DNA from: Sedimentitalea xiamensis
GTDB taxonomy: Bacteria > Pseudomonadota > Alphaproteobacteria > Rhodobacterales > Rhodobacteraceae
Length of the DNA: 64,000 nt
Reading direction: 5' to 3'
Assembly: GCF_030164465.1 (NCBI RefSeq)
Contig: NZ_JASNJE010000021.1
Coordinates: 1-64,000, forward strand
In this document: in pieces, positions 1-10,161 of the stretch
Layout of the letters: the number at the start of each line of letters is the position of its first letter
Position numbering within the stretch: position 1 is the stretch's first letter
Made by a program: the position numbers and the translations under genes
The notes under the pieces: model-generated
The model's input: only the letters and a program-made list of their open reading frames with translations
The model's database searches: none
Told to the model about the DNA's origin: nothing

Positions 1-37
1 ACCGCGTCCGAAGCGCGCCTGGCAGTGGTGCTGACAT
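1..37 (-). CDS. 5' end of a minus-strand gene, possibly a transposase
   Basis: A minus-strand ATG sits six bases after a strong ribosome binding site (AGGAGG), and the frame MSAPLPGALRTR stays open to the window edge. Only 12 codons are visible. The opening resembles the N-terminus of some IS630-type transposases, but that is recall of a short string. About 100 bases of non-coding sequence follow before the next gene, which would fit an insertion-sequence end. The family assignment is weak; a real translation start is more likely. Confidence 0.35.
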   Translation of the reverse strand, partial: MSAPLPGALRTR

Positions 38-172
38 GAAACATCCTCCTGAAAAGGATGAATCACAATCGACCCCTCAAGGGAATCCCCAGCGACTCAG
101 GGTTTCCCCGAAATGCTTTAGAGGCGCCCTGCTAGATCTCGTAGATGCAGTCTATCCTGGCGGTCGGAAGGT

Positions 173-997
173 TCAGTCAAGCCGCGCATGAGTGTCATAC
201 CATCCCGGTAGGGCTGCGTTTCGCAATCTTCCAAGCACAATGCCAATCTGGCGGATCAATCGCGGCTGATTGTCACCGAACCAACGATATTCCCGAAAAA
301 CCCTACGGTACTCACGTTCCGCTTCCTCTAGCGTCACCCATTTCTCCGATGGTAGATCATCTCCAAATGGCCCCGATACACTGGGTTGGAACTGGTATGA
401 AAGGTCCTCACCATGCCTGGTCCTAGTATTTATGGTGCTAAACCCGTAGCCGGCTTGTTGGACGACTGCAAAACGCCTATACCCCGCCTTTTGCAACAGG
501 CGCAGATCTTCGCAAACGGCGTCATATTCAAGCTTGTCAGATTCGATGGAGAAAAAGCGCGGAGGTGTATCGAGTGCCACGACCGCATGAAGACAGGACC
601 GATCCGCGCCCTCGATATCAACCTTCATATAGTGAGGAACGCCGTGTCTGCGGAATAGCTCCGTAGCCTCAATCGCTGGGACCCGAATCTTCTCGACCTG
701 ATCGCTGCCAAACCGCGTGTTTCGCTTCACCCTCTCCTTATCCGTTGTTCCCCATTCCGAGTATTCTGGGTTGATAAAGAAGCTGATTTCGCCTTTCTCT
801 GCTGCATCGGAGATTGCTACCTCCTCCAAAATCAGCTGGCCGGAGGCGATTTCATTGGCAAATCGTGTTTTGCATTGTTGCACGAGGCCAGGTACGGCCT
901 CGACGGCAACAACTCGATAACCTTTGCGCAGATAGAAATCTGTATCGTTCCCAATATGAGCGCCCACATCAAAAATTAGATCGTCATATGTTTGCAT
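173..997 (-). CDS. FkbM-family SAM-dependent methyltransferase
   Basis: This 274-residue protein has the FkbM methyltransferase layout. The SAM-binding loop FDVGAHIGND lies at residues 9-18, an acidic residue of the AVEA strand is near residue 33, and the diagnostic KVDIEGAD motif is near residue 125. The family O-methylates sugars or polyketides, so a role in methylating the polysaccharide made by neighbouring genes is plausible but inferred. The start is supported by an AGGGGA site upstream. The gene is visibly less GC-rich than the genes after 1.4 kb and lies beside a probable insertion-sequence edge, which suggests separate acquisition. Confidence 0.85.
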   Translation of the reverse strand: MQTYDDLIFDVGAHIGNDTDFYLRKGYRVVAVEAVPGLVQQCKTRFANEIASGQLILEEVAISDAAEKGEISFFINPEYSEWGTTDKERVKRNTRFGSDQVEKIRVPAIEATELFRRHGVPHYMKVDIEGADRSCLHAVVALDTPPRFFSIESDKLEYDAVCEDLRLLQKAGYRRFAVVQQAGYGFSTINTRTRHGEDLSYQFQPSVSGPFGDDLPSEKWVTLEEAEREYRRVFREYRWFGDNQPRLIRQIGIVLGRLRNAALPGWYDTHARLD

Positions 998-1467
998 GAA
1001 AAATCCCCTGGCTAGTCCCTGATCACGAACCCTATTATCATCCGGGCCTCAGATACAGGCAAAGGTGATCACGTCTCATCGCCCAACACTGGCACACAAG
1101 AGCGTTGATGGGAATCAACTGTCAGGTGGGAAACACTAGCAAGCCATCCTTTGGCACATCAGCGACACATCCAAACCGGCATAGTGTTCCATAGGTCGTT
1201 CTCCTCACGGCATTTATCCATGAGGCCAACATACCGGACCTCGATCGCCCCCGGAGAGCGACCGCCGCAATCACACTATGTCGTTTTTGGCGCGATGCGA
1301 CTGGTCGCTGAAAGTACTGGAAAATCCTGTGCCGTAAACCCATGGCAAAACCCGGTTTGCTTCTGTCCCGTTTCGGGGCGGGAGTGTCTTGACCGGTCGC
1401 GCGAGGCTTCAGCTTGCGGGCAAACTGCTTTATGGGCGGGGGTGGGCATGCAGCCGGGAGACGGGCC
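998..1467. other. Intergenic region, no gene recognised
   Basis: This stretch separates the FkbM methyltransferase, which is transcribed away from it, from fcl, so it should hold both promoters. Open frames here lack family resemblance and look like chance frames or shadows of fcl. Base composition changes from mixed to strongly GC-rich near its right end. No terminator or clear operator was seen. Confidence 0.5.
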
Positions 1468-2442
1468 ATGAAAATCTATATCGCCGGGCATCGGGGGATG
1501 GTCGGGGGGGCGATTGCCCGCCGGCTTAAGGCGCGGGCCGCGGCGGGGGAGGACCTGACCCTGATTACCCGGACCAGCGCCGAACTCGACCTGACCGATC
1601 AGGCGGCGGTCGCGGATTTCATGCAGGCCGAACGTCCCGACCAGGTGATCCTGGCGGCGGCGCGGGTCGGCGGCATCGTCGCCAACAATACCTATCCGGC
1701 CCAGTTCATCTATGAAAACCTGATGATCGAATGCAACGTGATCCATCAGGCCCATGCGGCGGGGGTGCGCAGGCTTCTGCAGCTGGGCAGTTCCTGCATC
1801 TACCCCAGGCTGGCCGAACAGCCGATGGCCGAGGACGCCCTGCTGACCGGGGTGCTGGAGCCGACGAACGAACCCTATGCCATCGCCAAGATCGCCGGGA
1901 TCAAGCTCTGCGAGAGCTACAACCGGCAATACGGCACCGATTACCGCAGCGTGATGCCGACGAACCTCTATGGGCCGGGCGACAATTTCCATCCGGAGAA
2001 TTCGCATGTTCTGCCCGCCCTGATCCGGCGCTTTCATGCCGCCGTGCGGGACGGGGCGGAAGAGGTGACGATCTGGGGCTCGGGCACGCCGAAGCGCGAG
2101 TTCCTGCATGTGGACGACATGGCGGCGGCGAGCCTCTTCGTGATGGACCTGGACGGCGAAACCTATGCCCGTGAAACCCGGCCGATGCTGAGCCATATCA
2201 ACGTCGGCACGGGGAGTGACGTGACCATCCGCGCGCTGGCCGAAACCGTGGCCCGCGTGACCGGGTTCGCCGGGCGGCTGGTGTTCGATGCGGACAAGCC
2301 CGACGGCGCGCCGCGCAAGCTAATGGATGTCAGCCGCCTGGCCCGGCTGGGCTGGCAGGCGACGATCCCGCTGGAACAGGGGATCGCCGAGACCTACGAC
2401 TGGTTCCTGGCCCAGAACCCGGAAGCTTTGCGGGCACGCTGA
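1468..2442 (+). CDS. fcl: GDP-L-fucose synthase (epimerase/reductase)
   Basis: This 324-residue extended SDR converts GDP-4-keto-6-deoxy-mannose to GDP-L-fucose. The nucleotide loop GHRGMVG is at residues 7-13, the catalytic serine region SSCIYP at 108-113, and the catalytic YAIAK at 137-141. The ATG chosen places the Rossmann strand right at the N-terminus, as in WcaG; the upstream in-frame ATG adds 18 unrelated residues. Its partner, GDP-mannose 4,6-dehydratase, is far away at 48.4 kb, and the GDP-mannose supplier manC follows directly. Family assignment is firm. Confidence 0.95.
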   Translation: MKIYIAGHRGMVGGAIARRLKARAAAGEDLTLITRTSAELDLTDQAAVADFMQAERPDQVILAAARVGGIVANNTYPAQFIYENLMIECNVIHQAHAAGVRRLLQLGSSCIYPRLAEQPMAEDALLTGVLEPTNEPYAIAKIAGIKLCESYNRQYGTDYRSVMPTNLYGPGDNFHPENSHVLPALIRRFHAAVRDGAEEVTIWGSGTPKREFLHVDDMAAASLFVMDLDGETYARETRPMLSHINVGTGSDVTIRALAETVARVTGFAGRLVFDADKPDGAPRKLMDVSRLARLGWQATIPLEQGIAETYDWFLAQNPEALRAR

Positions 2443-2753
2443 CCTCTCCGCTTCCGGGGCAGTGTCAGAACCTTGACGAAATCAGATGACGTTTTGCCGG
2501 CCTCACTCGGGTAGGGCCCGCGCGCTTCTCTTGGCAGGTCCGCCTCGCCATCCCTGAAAAAGTGGACATGGGCCGAGTGAAACGAGGGTCTGCGTTCCTG
2601 TCCCGCGAACCGGGCATTGGTGCGCGATCTGCTCCAGCGGATCGGAGACGAAGCCGCCGGGGCAGGGTCACCGGGTTTCCCCGCTTGCATTGCGCGTCCC
2701 GTTCGGGGGATATGCAGGGGACCCTTTCCAAAGGCCGCAGGAGGCTGATCCGC

Positions 2754-4175
2754 ATGATTACCCCCGTTCTGCTCTGTGGCGGTTCCGGCACCCGGTTGTG
2801 GCCGCTCAGCCGCAAGAGTTATCCCAAGCAGTTCGCGGCGCTGATCGGGGACAGCACCTTGTTTCAGGCCTCTGCCCGCCGCCTGTCGGGGCCGGAGTTT
2901 GCGGCGCCGATGGTGCTGACCAATGCCGATTTCCGCTTCATCGTCACCGAGCAGTTGGCCGAGGTGGGGGTGGATCCGGCGGCGATCCTGATCGAACCCG
3001 AGGGGCGCAATACCGCGCCCGCGGTGCTGGCGGCGGCCCTGTGGCTGGAAAAGACCGACCCCGCGGCGCTGATGCTGGTGGCGCCCTCCGATCATGTGGT
3101 GCCGGACGGGGCGGCGTTCCGGGAAGCGGTGCGGGCCGGGGTGCCGGCGGCGCGGGACGGGCAGCTCGTCACCTTCGGGATCAAGCCGACCCATGCGGAG
3201 ACCGGATACGGCTATCTCGAACTGGCCGGGGATCCGGGCGATTTCGCCGCCCGCCCGCTGGATCTGAAGCGGTTTGTCGAGAAACCCGATGCGGGCCGCG
3301 CCGAAGAGATGCTGGCGGCGGGCACTTACCTGTGGAACGCCGGCATCTTCCTGTTCTCGGTGCAGGCGATCCTCGCCGCCTTCCGGGATCACGCGCCGGA
3401 GCTGGTGGCACCGGTCACGGCGGCGGTCGACGAGGGCAGGCCCGATCTCGGCTTCCTGCGGCTGGCGCCCGGACCCTGGGCGCAAGCCGGCGACATCTCG
3501 ATCGACTATGCGGTGATGGAGCGGGCCGGGAACCTCTCCGTCGTGCCCTTTGCCGCCGGCTGGTCGGACTTGGGCGGCTGGGACGCGGTCTGGCGCGAAA
3601 GCGGGCCGGACGCGCGCGGGGTGGTGGCGACGGGCCATGCCACCGCCATCGACTGCGACGACACCTTGCTGCGCAGCGAGGACGAGGCGCTGGAAGTGGT
3701 CGGCATCGGCCTCAGGAACATCATCGCGGTGGCGATGCCCGACGCGGTGCTGGTCGCCGATGCCGCCCGCGCGCAGGACGTGAAACAGGCGGTCGCCGCG
3801 CTGAAGGCGAAGGCCGCCAAGCAGGCGGAAAGCTTTCCCAAGGATCACCGCCCCTGGGGCTGGTTCGAGAGCCTGGTGATCGGCCAGCGCTTCCAGGTCA
3901 AGCGCATCGTGGTGCATCCCGGCGCGTCCCTGTCCCTGCAAAGCCATCATCACCGCTCGGAACACTGGATCGTGGTGGAAGGCACCGCCAGGGTCACGGT
4001 GGATGACGAGGTGAAACTGGTGAGCGAGAACCAATCGGTCTACATCCCGCTCGGCGCGGTGCACCGGATGGAGAATCCCGGCAAGGTGCCGATGGTGCTG
4101 ATCGAGGTGCAGACCGGGTCCTATCTGGGCGAGGACGACATCATCCGCTACGAGGATGTCTATTCCCGCGATTAG
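2754..4175 (+). CDS. manC: Mannose-1-phosphate guanylyltransferase / mannose-6-phosphate isomerase
   Basis: The protein (473 residues) is the bifunctional type II enzyme that makes GDP-mannose. The pyrophosphorylase signature GGSGTRLWPLSR is at residues 9-20, a FVEKP motif follows near 177, and the C-terminal cupin has HHHRSEHW near 398. The ATG was chosen because it is preceded by a GGAGG-like site and starts at the conserved ITPVLLCGG; the longer open frame adds 64 residues of arginine-rich noise. The roughly 310 bases between fcl and this start show no recognisable gene. It should feed the Gmd/Fcl fucose pathway. Confidence 0.95.
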   Translation: MITPVLLCGGSGTRLWPLSRKSYPKQFAALIGDSTLFQASARRLSGPEFAAPMVLTNADFRFIVTEQLAEVGVDPAAILIEPEGRNTAPAVLAAALWLEKTDPAALMLVAPSDHVVPDGAAFREAVRAGVPAARDGQLVTFGIKPTHAETGYGYLELAGDPGDFAARPLDLKRFVEKPDAGRAEEMLAAGTYLWNAGIFLFSVQAILAAFRDHAPELVAPVTAAVDEGRPDLGFLRLAPGPWAQAGDISIDYAVMERAGNLSVVPFAAGWSDLGGWDAVWRESGPDARGVVATGHATAIDCDDTLLRSEDEALEVVGIGLRNIIAVAMPDAVLVADAARAQDVKQAVAALKAKAAKQAESFPKDHRPWGWFESLVIGQRFQVKRIVVHPGASLSLQSHHHRSEHWIVVEGTARVTVDDEVKLVSENQSVYIPLGAVHRMENPGKVPMVLIEVQTGSYLGEDDIIRYEDVYSRD

Positions 4176-4201
4176 GGCCTGTTTCCCGGATGCCCGCTCA
4201 T

Positions 4202-4373
4202 CCCCGGAGTATTTCCGGCAAGAGGAGGTAGGCGTTTGTTAACCTTGTCCTGCCAGTCTGGCCCCGCGGTACAGGCGGGAGCGCCGATGACCGTGCAAGG
4301 GGAAGACGGATAGGTCTCCTTGGGGGATGCCTCGGGCGTCCCCCTTTTTCCTCTTGCCGGAAATACTCCGGGG
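4202..4373. repeat. Perfect 24-bp inverted repeat pair enclosing about 124 bp
   Basis: The arm at 4202-4225 is the exact reverse complement of the arm at 4350-4373. Each contains the core CCGGAGTATTTCCGGCAAG or its complement. The enclosed segment has no convincing protein frame but ends in a terminator hairpin, so it could be a small transcript or an inserted miniature element. The right arm continues into a dispersed GC-rich repeat found elsewhere in the window. Confidence 0.85.
4322..4349 (+). terminator. Rho-independent terminator
   Basis: The stem GGGGGA pairs with TCCCCC, extended by TGCC/GGCG with one wobble, around a three-base loop, and is followed by five T residues. It lies between manC and rfbC, and could end the manC transcript or a small RNA inside the surrounding inverted repeat. 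Confidence 0.7.
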
Positions 4374-4410
4374 GAGCCATGCGGACGCATGGCGGGGGCA
4401 GAGCCCCCGG
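4351..4410. repeat. Dispersed GC-rich intergenic repeat, copy 1
   Basis: The copy runs AAATACTCCGGGGGAG, then a small variable hairpin, then GGGGGCAGAGCCCCC. The same two blocks recur near 11.65, 11.74, 35.1 and 43.95 kb, always outside genes. The terminal block is self-complementary and would form a stable hairpin. Confidence 0.75.
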
Positions 4411-4516
4411 ACAGGCTGTGGTCCGGGCCGGACGGCAGCGCCGGTGCAGAGAGCGAGTGACGCCGGAGCGTGTCATTGCTAAACGGACGGCACGGGTTTG
4501 AAAGGGCAGGGCGATC

Positions 4517-5089
4517 ATGCGGATTGAACATACGGTTTTGCCGGGGGTGCTGATCCTGACACCGGCGCGGTTCGGCGATGCGCGCGGGTTCTTTTCGGAA
4601 AGCTGGAACCGGCGGGTTCTGGCAGAGCATGGAATCGATCTGGATTTCGTCCAGGACAACCATTCGGTGTCCGAAGCCGTGAACACCGTCCGCGGGCTGC
4701 ATTTCCAGGCGCCGCCTCATGCCCAGGACAAGCTGGTGCGGTGCGGACAGGGCGCCCTGTTCGACGTGGCGGTGGATATTCGCAGGGGATCGCCCAGCTA
4801 CGGGCAATGGGTCGGGGTCGATCTGACCGCGGAGAACGGCAGGCAGCTGCTGGTGCCCAGGGGGTTCCTGCATGGCTTTGCCACGCGTGCCCCGATGACG
4901 GAGATCATCTACAAATGCACCGACTATTACGCGCCCGAGGCCGATGGTGCGGTGCTTTGGTCGAGCTGTGGCATCGACTGGGGACTGACGGGCGATCCGG
5001 TGCTGAGCGGCAAGGATGCCGCCGCGGTGCCGCTGGCCGGGTTCGACAGCCCGTTCGAATGGACCGGCCCGTTTTCTTGGGAAGGATAG
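4517..5089 (+). CDS. rfbC: dTDP-4-dehydrorhamnose 3,5-epimerase
   Basis: This 190-residue cupin epimerises dTDP-4-keto-6-deoxyglucose at C3 and C5. It has the usual family length, the conserved [17 protein letters not shown] region with the catalytic histidine near residue 62, and the GFLHGFATR and [10 protein letters not shown] segments carrying the catalytic tyrosine. A GGGCAGGGCG sequence precedes the ATG. It opens the operon rfbC-rfbB-acyltransferase-rfbD-rfbA, with only four bases to rfbB. The assignment is firm. Confidence 0.95.
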   Translation: MRIEHTVLPGVLILTPARFGDARGFFSESWNRRVLAEHGIDLDFVQDNHSVSEAVNTVRGLHFQAPPHAQDKLVRCGQGALFDVAVDIRRGSPSYGQWVGVDLTAENGRQLLVPRGFLHGFATRAPMTEIIYKCTDYYAPEADGAVLWSSCGIDWGLTGDPVLSGKDAAAVPLAGFDSPFEWTGPFSWEG

Positions 5090-5093
5090 CGCA

Positions 5094-6131
5094 GTGAAAA
5101 TTCTCGTGACAGGCGGCGCGGGGTTCATCGGGTCCGCGGTGGTGCGGCTGGCCGTGAAACGGGGGCATCAGGTCGTCAACCTGGACGCGCTGACCTATGC
5201 GGCCTGTCTCGCCAACGTGGCCGAGGTGGCCGGCAGCCCGGACTATGCCTTCGTGCAGGCCGATATCCGCGACCGCGCCGCGCTCGACCGGGTGTTTGAC
5301 AGCCATCGCCCGGATGCGGTGATGCACCTGGCCGCGGAAAGCCATGTGGACCGGTCGATCGACGGCCCCGGCACCTTCATCGACACTAACATCACCGGCA
5401 CCTATACGCTGCTCGAGGCCGCACGCGCCTACTGGCTGGGCCGGGGCAGGCCGGACGCGTTCCGGTTTCATCATATTTCCACCGACGAGGTGTTCGGGTC
5501 CCTGGGCGCGACCGGGCAGTTCACCGAGGACACGCCTTACGACCCGCGCAGCCCCTATTCGGCCAGCAAGGCGGCCAGCGATCACCTGGTGCGGGCCTGG
5601 CACGAAACCTACGGGCTGCCGGTGGTGCTGACCAATTGTTCCAACAATTACGGCCCCTACCATTTCCCCGAGAAACTGATTCCGGTGGTGATCCTGAACG
5701 CGCTGGCCGGGAAGCCGATCCCGGTCTACGGCGCCGGCGAGAACGTGCGCGACTGGCTTTATGTCGAGGACCATGCCGATGCGCTGTTGCTGGTGCTGGA
5801 GCAGGGCCGGGTGGGGCGGTCCTACAATATCGGCGGCGAGAACGAGGCCAGGAACATCGACCTGGTGCGGATAATCTGCGCCATCCTCGACGAGAAGCGT
5901 CCGGGTGCCGCGCCCTATGCCGGCCAGATCGCCTTTGTCACGGACCGGCCCGGCCACGACGCGCGCTATGCCATCGACCCGGCCCGCATCGCGACGGAAC
6001 TGGGCTGGCGGCCGAGCGTGACCCTGCAGGAAGGGCTGGAACGGACGGTTCAATGGTATCTCGACAACGAGGACTGGTGGCGCCCCCTGCAAAGACGCGA
6101 CGGGGTGGGTCAGCGGCTGGGGACGGGCTGA
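5094..6131 (+). CDS. rfbB: dTDP-glucose 4,6-dehydratase
   Basis: The enzyme dehydrates dTDP-glucose in dTDP-L-rhamnose synthesis. The NAD loop TGGAGFIGS is at residues 6-14, the active-site STDEVFG motif is near 127, and the catalytic YSASK is near 158. The GTG start was chosen because it begins directly at the Rossmann strand (VKILVTGG) just after the rfbC stop, giving 345 residues; the longer frame runs back into rfbC. The order C-B-D-A with an inserted acyltransferase differs from the enteric BDAC order. Confidence 0.95.
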   Translation: MKILVTGGAGFIGSAVVRLAVKRGHQVVNLDALTYAACLANVAEVAGSPDYAFVQADIRDRAALDRVFDSHRPDAVMHLAAESHVDRSIDGPGTFIDTNITGTYTLLEAARAYWLGRGRPDAFRFHHISTDEVFGSLGATGQFTEDTPYDPRSPYSASKAASDHLVRAWHETYGLPVVLTNCSNNYGPYHFPEKLIPVVILNALAGKPIPVYGAGENVRDWLYVEDHADALLLVLEQGRVGRSYNIGGENEARNIDLVRIICAILDEKRPGAAPYAGQIAFVTDRPGHDARYAIDPARIATELGWRPSVTLQEGLERTVQWYLDNEDWWRPLQRRDGVGQRLGTG

Positions 6132-6136
6132 GGCGG

Positions 6137-7192
6137 ATGGGACGTCAGGGCGTGTTCATCGGTGACCGCGCCGCGGGGCGGGACAATCATTTCAACCTGA
6201 TCCGGATGGTTGCAGCCAGCGGGGTGCTGGTGTCGCATGCCTATCCGATCGCGCTGGGACCCGATGCCGTTCAGCCGCTGCAGATCTGGTTGCAAGGCAT
6301 CGCCCTGGGTACGGTCTGCGTCTACGTGTTCTTCGCCATCTCGGGCTTCTTCATCGCCAAAAGCTTCGACCGCAGCCCCAGCCTGGGGCGGTTCCTGCGG
6401 GCGCGGGTGCTGCGGCTCTATCCGGCGCTGGCGGTGGTGCTTGCACTGACCGTGTTGGTGGCCGGCCTGTTCCTGACCACGGCACCCGCGGCGACGTTCC
6501 GGGCGGCGGTGCCGGACTACATGCTGCGCAACCTGTCGCTGTTTCGCCTGCAATACGATCTGCCCGGCGTGTTCGAGACCAACCCCTACGGCCCGCCGAT
6601 CAACGGCTCGCTCTGGACCCTGATCCACGAGGCGATGTGCTATGCGGGCGTCTTCCTGGCCGGGGTCCTCGGGCTGTTGCGGGCGAAACGGCCCCTGGCG
6701 CTGCTGCTGGCCGGTTTCGTGATCCTGCGATATCTGGCGCCGTCCCTGCCCCTGCCGGGAAAACTGCTGGCGTTCCTGGACCTGGCCTTCCCCTTCGCCA
6801 TCGGCACCGCCTTCTATGTCTGGCGCGACCGGGTGCCGCTGCGGCTGTCCCTGGCGCTCGGTCTCGCCGCGCTGGCCGCGTTGTCCCATCCGACGCCGCT
6901 GTTTCACATGGTCTTCGCGCTGGCGCTGACCTATTGGGTATTCCTGATCGGGCTGGCCCGGGCGCCACGCCTGCTGGCCTATAACCGGCTGGGAGATTAT
7001 TCCTATGGCACCTACATCTATGCCTTTCCGATGCAGCAACTTATGGCGTTCTGGGGCGTGACCCTGCCACTGGCGAACATGGCGCTGGCCTTCCCGGCGA
7101 CGCTGGCGCTGGCGATGCTGTCCTGGCACCTGATCGAGAAACCGGCCCTGGCGCTGGTCCGCCGTCCGGACCGGCAGGAGCGGCGCACGTGA
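6137..7192 (+). CDS. Acyltransferase 3 family membrane O-acyltransferase
   Basis: This integral membrane protein of 351 residues has about ten hydrophobic segments and an opening FNLIRMVAASGVLVSHAYPI that matches the first helix of OafA/YrhL-type acyltransferases, including the conserved arginine and histidine. Such proteins acetylate or otherwise acylate extracellular polysaccharide. It sits inside the rhamnose operon, five bases after rfbB and overlapping rfbD by four bases, so co-translation is likely and rhamnose or another residue of the same polymer is a reasonable target (inference). Confidence 0.85.
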   Translation: MGRQGVFIGDRAAGRDNHFNLIRMVAASGVLVSHAYPIALGPDAVQPLQIWLQGIALGTVCVYVFFAISGFFIAKSFDRSPSLGRFLRARVLRLYPALAVVLALTVLVAGLFLTTAPAATFRAAVPDYMLRNLSLFRLQYDLPGVFETNPYGPPINGSLWTLIHEAMCYAGVFLAGVLGLLRAKRPLALLLAGFVILRYLAPSLPLPGKLLAFLDLAFPFAIGTAFYVWRDRVPLRLSLALGLAALAALSHPTPLFHMVFALALTYWVFLIGLARAPRLLAYNRLGDYSYGTYIYAFPMQQLMAFWGVTLPLANMALAFPATLALAMLSWHLIEKPALALVRRPDRQERRT

Positions 7193-8034
7193 TCCTGGTC
7201 TTTGGCGCCACCGGGCAGGTGGCCCGGGAACTGGCCCGGCTCGGGGGCGTGGCCTGCCTGAGCCGCGCTGCGGCGGATCTCACCGATCCGGCGGGCTGCG
7301 CGGCGCAGATCCGCGCCCATGCGCCCCGGGCGGTGATCAACGCGGCGGCCTATACGGCGGTGGACCGGGCCGAAACCGAGGAGGCGCTGGCGCATGCGAT
7401 CAATGCCGATGCGCCCGGCGCGATGGCGGCGGCCTGCGCGGAACGGGGCATTCCGCTTGTTCAGATCTCGACCGATTACGTGTTCGACGGCACCGGCAGC
7501 GCGCCGTGGAAACCCGGCGATCCCACCGGCCCGCTCGGGGCCTATGGGCGCAGCAAGCTGGCCGGCGAGCAGGCGGTGGCGGCGGCGGGCGGGGTCCATG
7601 CCATCCTGCGCACCTCCTGGGTGGTGTCGGCGCACGGGTCCAATTTCGTCAGGGCCATGCTGCGGCTGGGGGCGGAACGGGACAGGCTGACCGTGGTGGC
7701 CGACCAGATCGGCGGGCCGACCCCGGCGCGCGACATCGCGGCGGCCTGCCTGCGGATGGCGGAAACTCTCGTGGCGGAGCCGGACAAGCGCGGCACATAT
7801 CATTTCTCCGGTGCGCCGGACGTCAGCTGGGCCGATTTCGCGCGCGAGATCATGGCGCAGGCGGGGCTGGCCTGCGCCATTGCCGATATTCCGAGCCGGG
7901 AGTATCCGACCCCGGCGGCGCGGCCCGGAAATTCCCGCCTGGACTGTTCCGGCCTGGAAACGGTTTTCGGGATAAGGCGGCCCGACTGGCGCGTCGGGCT
8001 GGCGCGGATTTTGAAGGACCTGGAAGAGGGTTGA
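7189..8034 (+). CDS. rfbD: dTDP-4-dehydrorhamnose reductase
   Basis: The 281-residue SDR performs the last reduction to dTDP-L-rhamnose. It shows the GATGQVA nucleotide loop at residues 6-12, the STDYVFDG motif near 91, and the catalytic YGRSK near 121. The GTG start lies in a GTGA overlap with the stop of the acyltransferase, which argues for translational coupling and settles the start. The gene is intact with normal family length. Confidence 0.94.
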   Translation: MILVFGATGQVARELARLGGVACLSRAAADLTDPAGCAAQIRAHAPRAVINAAAYTAVDRAETEEALAHAINADAPGAMAAACAERGIPLVQISTDYVFDGTGSAPWKPGDPTGPLGAYGRSKLAGEQAVAAAGGVHAILRTSWVVSAHGSNFVRAMLRLGAERDRLTVVADQIGGPTPARDIAAACLRMAETLVAEPDKRGTYHFSGAPDVSWADFAREIMAQAGLACAIADIPSREYPTPAARPGNSRLDCSGLETVFGIRRPDWRVGLARILKDLEEG

Positions 8035-8038
8035 AATC

Positions 8039-8911
8039 ATGACGACACGCAAGGGCATCATTCTGGCGGGGGGCAGCGGCACCCGGCTCTATCCGATCAC
8101 CATGGGGGTCTCAAAGCAGCTCCTGCCGATCTATGACAAGCCGATGATCTATTACCCGCTGTCGGTGCTGATGCTGGCGGGCATCCGCGACATCCTGATC
8201 ATCACCACGCCGCAGGATTCCGAGCAGTTCCGGCGCACCTTGGGGGATGGCGGCCAATGGGGCGTCTCGCTGTCCTACGTGGTCCAGTCGAGCCCCGACG
8301 GGCTGGCGCAGGCCTATATCCTGGCCGAGGATTTCCTCGCGGGCAGCCCTTCGGCGATGGTGCTGGGCGACAACATCTTCTTCGGCCACGGCCTGCCCAA
8401 GCTGATGGCGCGGGCGGATGAGCAAGTGGCGGGCGGCACGGTGTTCGGCTATCACGTGGCCGATCCGGAACGCTATGGCGTGGTCGCCTTCGACGACGGC
8501 GGCGCGGTGCGCGAGATCATCGAGAAACCCCCGGTTCCGCCCAGCAACTACGCGGTGACGGGGCTCTATTTCCTCGACGGCAGCGCACCCGAGCGGGCGC
8601 GGGCGGTGGTGCCCTCGGCGCGGGGCGAGCTGGAGATCACCTCTCTGCTGGGCATGTATCTGGCCGATGGGCTGCTTCGGGTCGAAACCATGGGACGGGG
8701 CTATGCGTGGCTGGATACCGGCACCCATGGCAGCTTGCTGGATGCCGGGAATTTCGTGCGCACACTGGAGGAACGCCAGGGGTTGCAGACCGGCTGCCCC
8801 GAGGAGATCGCCTGGCAACAGGGCTGGATCAGCCGCGAAGAGCTGGCCGCGCGCGCCGAGATGTTCGCCAAGAACGGATACGGAGCCTATCTGGCCGGGT
8901 TGCTGGGCTGA
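8039..8911 (+). CDS. rfbA: Glucose-1-phosphate thymidylyltransferase
   Basis: This 290-residue enzyme makes dTDP-glucose, the first step toward dTDP-rhamnose. The signature [11 protein letters not shown] is at residues 11-21, with the substrate region [16 protein letters not shown] following, and GDNIFFGHG near 110. The length equals the common RmlA size. It begins four bases after rfbD and closes the operon; the next gene is convergent, 34 bases away, with no strong terminator between them. Confidence 0.95.
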   Translation: MTTRKGIILAGGSGTRLYPITMGVSKQLLPIYDKPMIYYPLSVLMLAGIRDILIITTPQDSEQFRRTLGDGGQWGVSLSYVVQSSPDGLAQAYILAEDFLAGSPSAMVLGDNIFFGHGLPKLMARADEQVAGGTVFGYHVADPERYGVVAFDDGGAVREIIEKPPVPPSNYAVTGLYFLDGSAPERARAVVPSARGELEITSLLGMYLADGLLRVETMGRGYAWLDTGTHGSLLDAGNFVRTLEERQGLQTGCPEEIAWQQGWISREELAARAEMFAKNGYGAYLAGLLG

Positions 8912-8945
8912 CGCCCGGCCCGGCGGGGACCATCTGGCGATCGGC

Positions 8946-10055
8946 CTAGATGGCGCCGGCCCGGCTGAACACGCCGAAGAAGTTGCCGATGATGTTGGAT
9001 ACGGTCAGCGCGTCGTTGATCGGGGATTCGGTGGCCATGATCAGGTCGTCCGGGTTGATCTGGAACCTGCGGGCGGAAAACAGCCCGTCCGCGGTGGTCA
9101 GGTCGACGCTGAACACGACGCGGGTCTGTTGCGGGCCGCGCACGCCGGCGCGGGTGGCCGAGGCCGGGTATTCGCGCAGGATCAGCAGACCCTTGGGGTC
9201 GGCCTTGGCATCCTGGATGCCGCCCATGATCGATACCGCGTCCATCGCCGACATCTCGTCCTTGGTGAAGATGTGCAGGTCTTCGCGCCCGGCCGCGCCG
9301 AAGGACAGGAAATAGCGTTCGTCCTCCTCCAGGAACACCCGGTCGCCGCCCCTGAGCAGCGTATCCAGCTGCGGATTGTTCAGCAGCTTGTCCACCGAGG
9401 TGCCATAGATCCGCCCGTCGCGCATCAGCCGGATCTGCGGATTGTTCAGGTTGGCGCTGATGCCGCCCCCTGCCGAGATGAGCCCCAGCACCGAATAGTT
9501 GCGGTCGGGCATCGGGTAGGTGCCGGGCTGCAGCACGCCGCTGACCAGGTCGACGGAATTGTTGCGCCCCTCGGTCATCGCCAGCTGGACCTGGGCCGAG
9601 GGCACGATCATCTCGAACGCGGTCTGCACCTCTTCGCGGGCGAGGTCCGGAGTCAGGCCGATGACGCTGACATTGCCGACATAGGGCAGGAAGATGTCGC
9701 CGTTGGACGCCACCTTCATGTCGGCCAGTTCGATGTCCTTCTGTTCGGCCGTGGTCAGCAACGAGTTGTCGGAGCTGTCCCAGATCCGGATGTTCAGGCT
9801 GTCGCCGGGCTGGATGATCGAGTTGCGCGCGCCGGTGGAGGCGGAAATCCAGCTCAGCCGTTCCTGTTTGCCGGTGGCGGGCCATTGCGCCACGGTCGGC
9901 AGGAAGGCGCGGGAGACGGAATAGAGCGCGAAATCGGAGGTGCCTTCGGTCACTTCCTTCAGGACTTCTTCGCTGGCGGGCGCGCCGCCGGGCAGACGGC
10001 CGCAACCGGCGGCGGCCAGAATCAGCCCCATCATCACGAAGGTCTTGAAAAACAT
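8946..10055 (-). CDS. Wza/CtrA-like polysaccharide export lipoprotein
   Basis: This 369-residue protein starts with a lipoprotein signal: a hydrophobic stretch ending in AAAGCG places the lipidated cysteine near residue 18. A polysaccharide-export domain follows (IIQPGDSLNIRIW near 78, then VASNGDIFLPYVGNVSVIG near 110) and then SLBB-like repeats. Wza and CtrA proteins form the outer-membrane channel for capsule or exopolysaccharide. The start at MFFKTF was preferred to a longer frame because it gives a clean lipoprotein signal. A co-polymerase such as Wzc is not seen, so its inner-membrane partner may be the KpsE-like protein at 41.3 kb. Confidence 0.88.
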   Translation of the reverse strand: MFFKTFVMMGLILAAAGCGRLPGGAPASEEVLKEVTEGTSDFALYSVSRAFLPTVAQWPATGKQERLSWISASTGARNSIIQPGDSLNIRIWDSSDNSLLTTAEQKDIELADMKVASNGDIFLPYVGNVSVIGLTPDLAREEVQTAFEMIVPSAQVQLAMTEGRNNSVDLVSGVLQPGTYPMPDRNYSVLGLISAGGGISANLNNPQIRLMRDGRIYGTSVDKLLNNPQLDTLLRGGDRVFLEEDERYFLSFGAAGREDLHIFTKDEMSAMDAVSIMGGIQDAKADPKGLLILREYPASATRAGVRGPQQTRVVFSVDLTTADGLFSARRFQINPDDLIMATESPINDALTVSNIIGNFFGVFSRAGAI

Positions 10056-10161
10056 GCCTATGCGGTCCTGACTTTTCCGATTGTGCGCTGAACACCCTTG
10101 GCCGGTCTTCGGTCGGCACGATACTGTTACAGCCAAACCGGTCAACAGGGCGAGGGGGCGG

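Noticed and set aside
2394-4064. Long minus-strand frame (556 codons) across manC
   Set aside because: It is the antisense shadow of manC in GC-rich DNA: rich in Arg, His, Pro and Gly with no family motif.
8667-10091. Plus-strand frame of 474 codons over the Wza-like gene
   Set aside because: It is antisense to a well-supported lipoprotein gene and starts inside rfbA in another frame.
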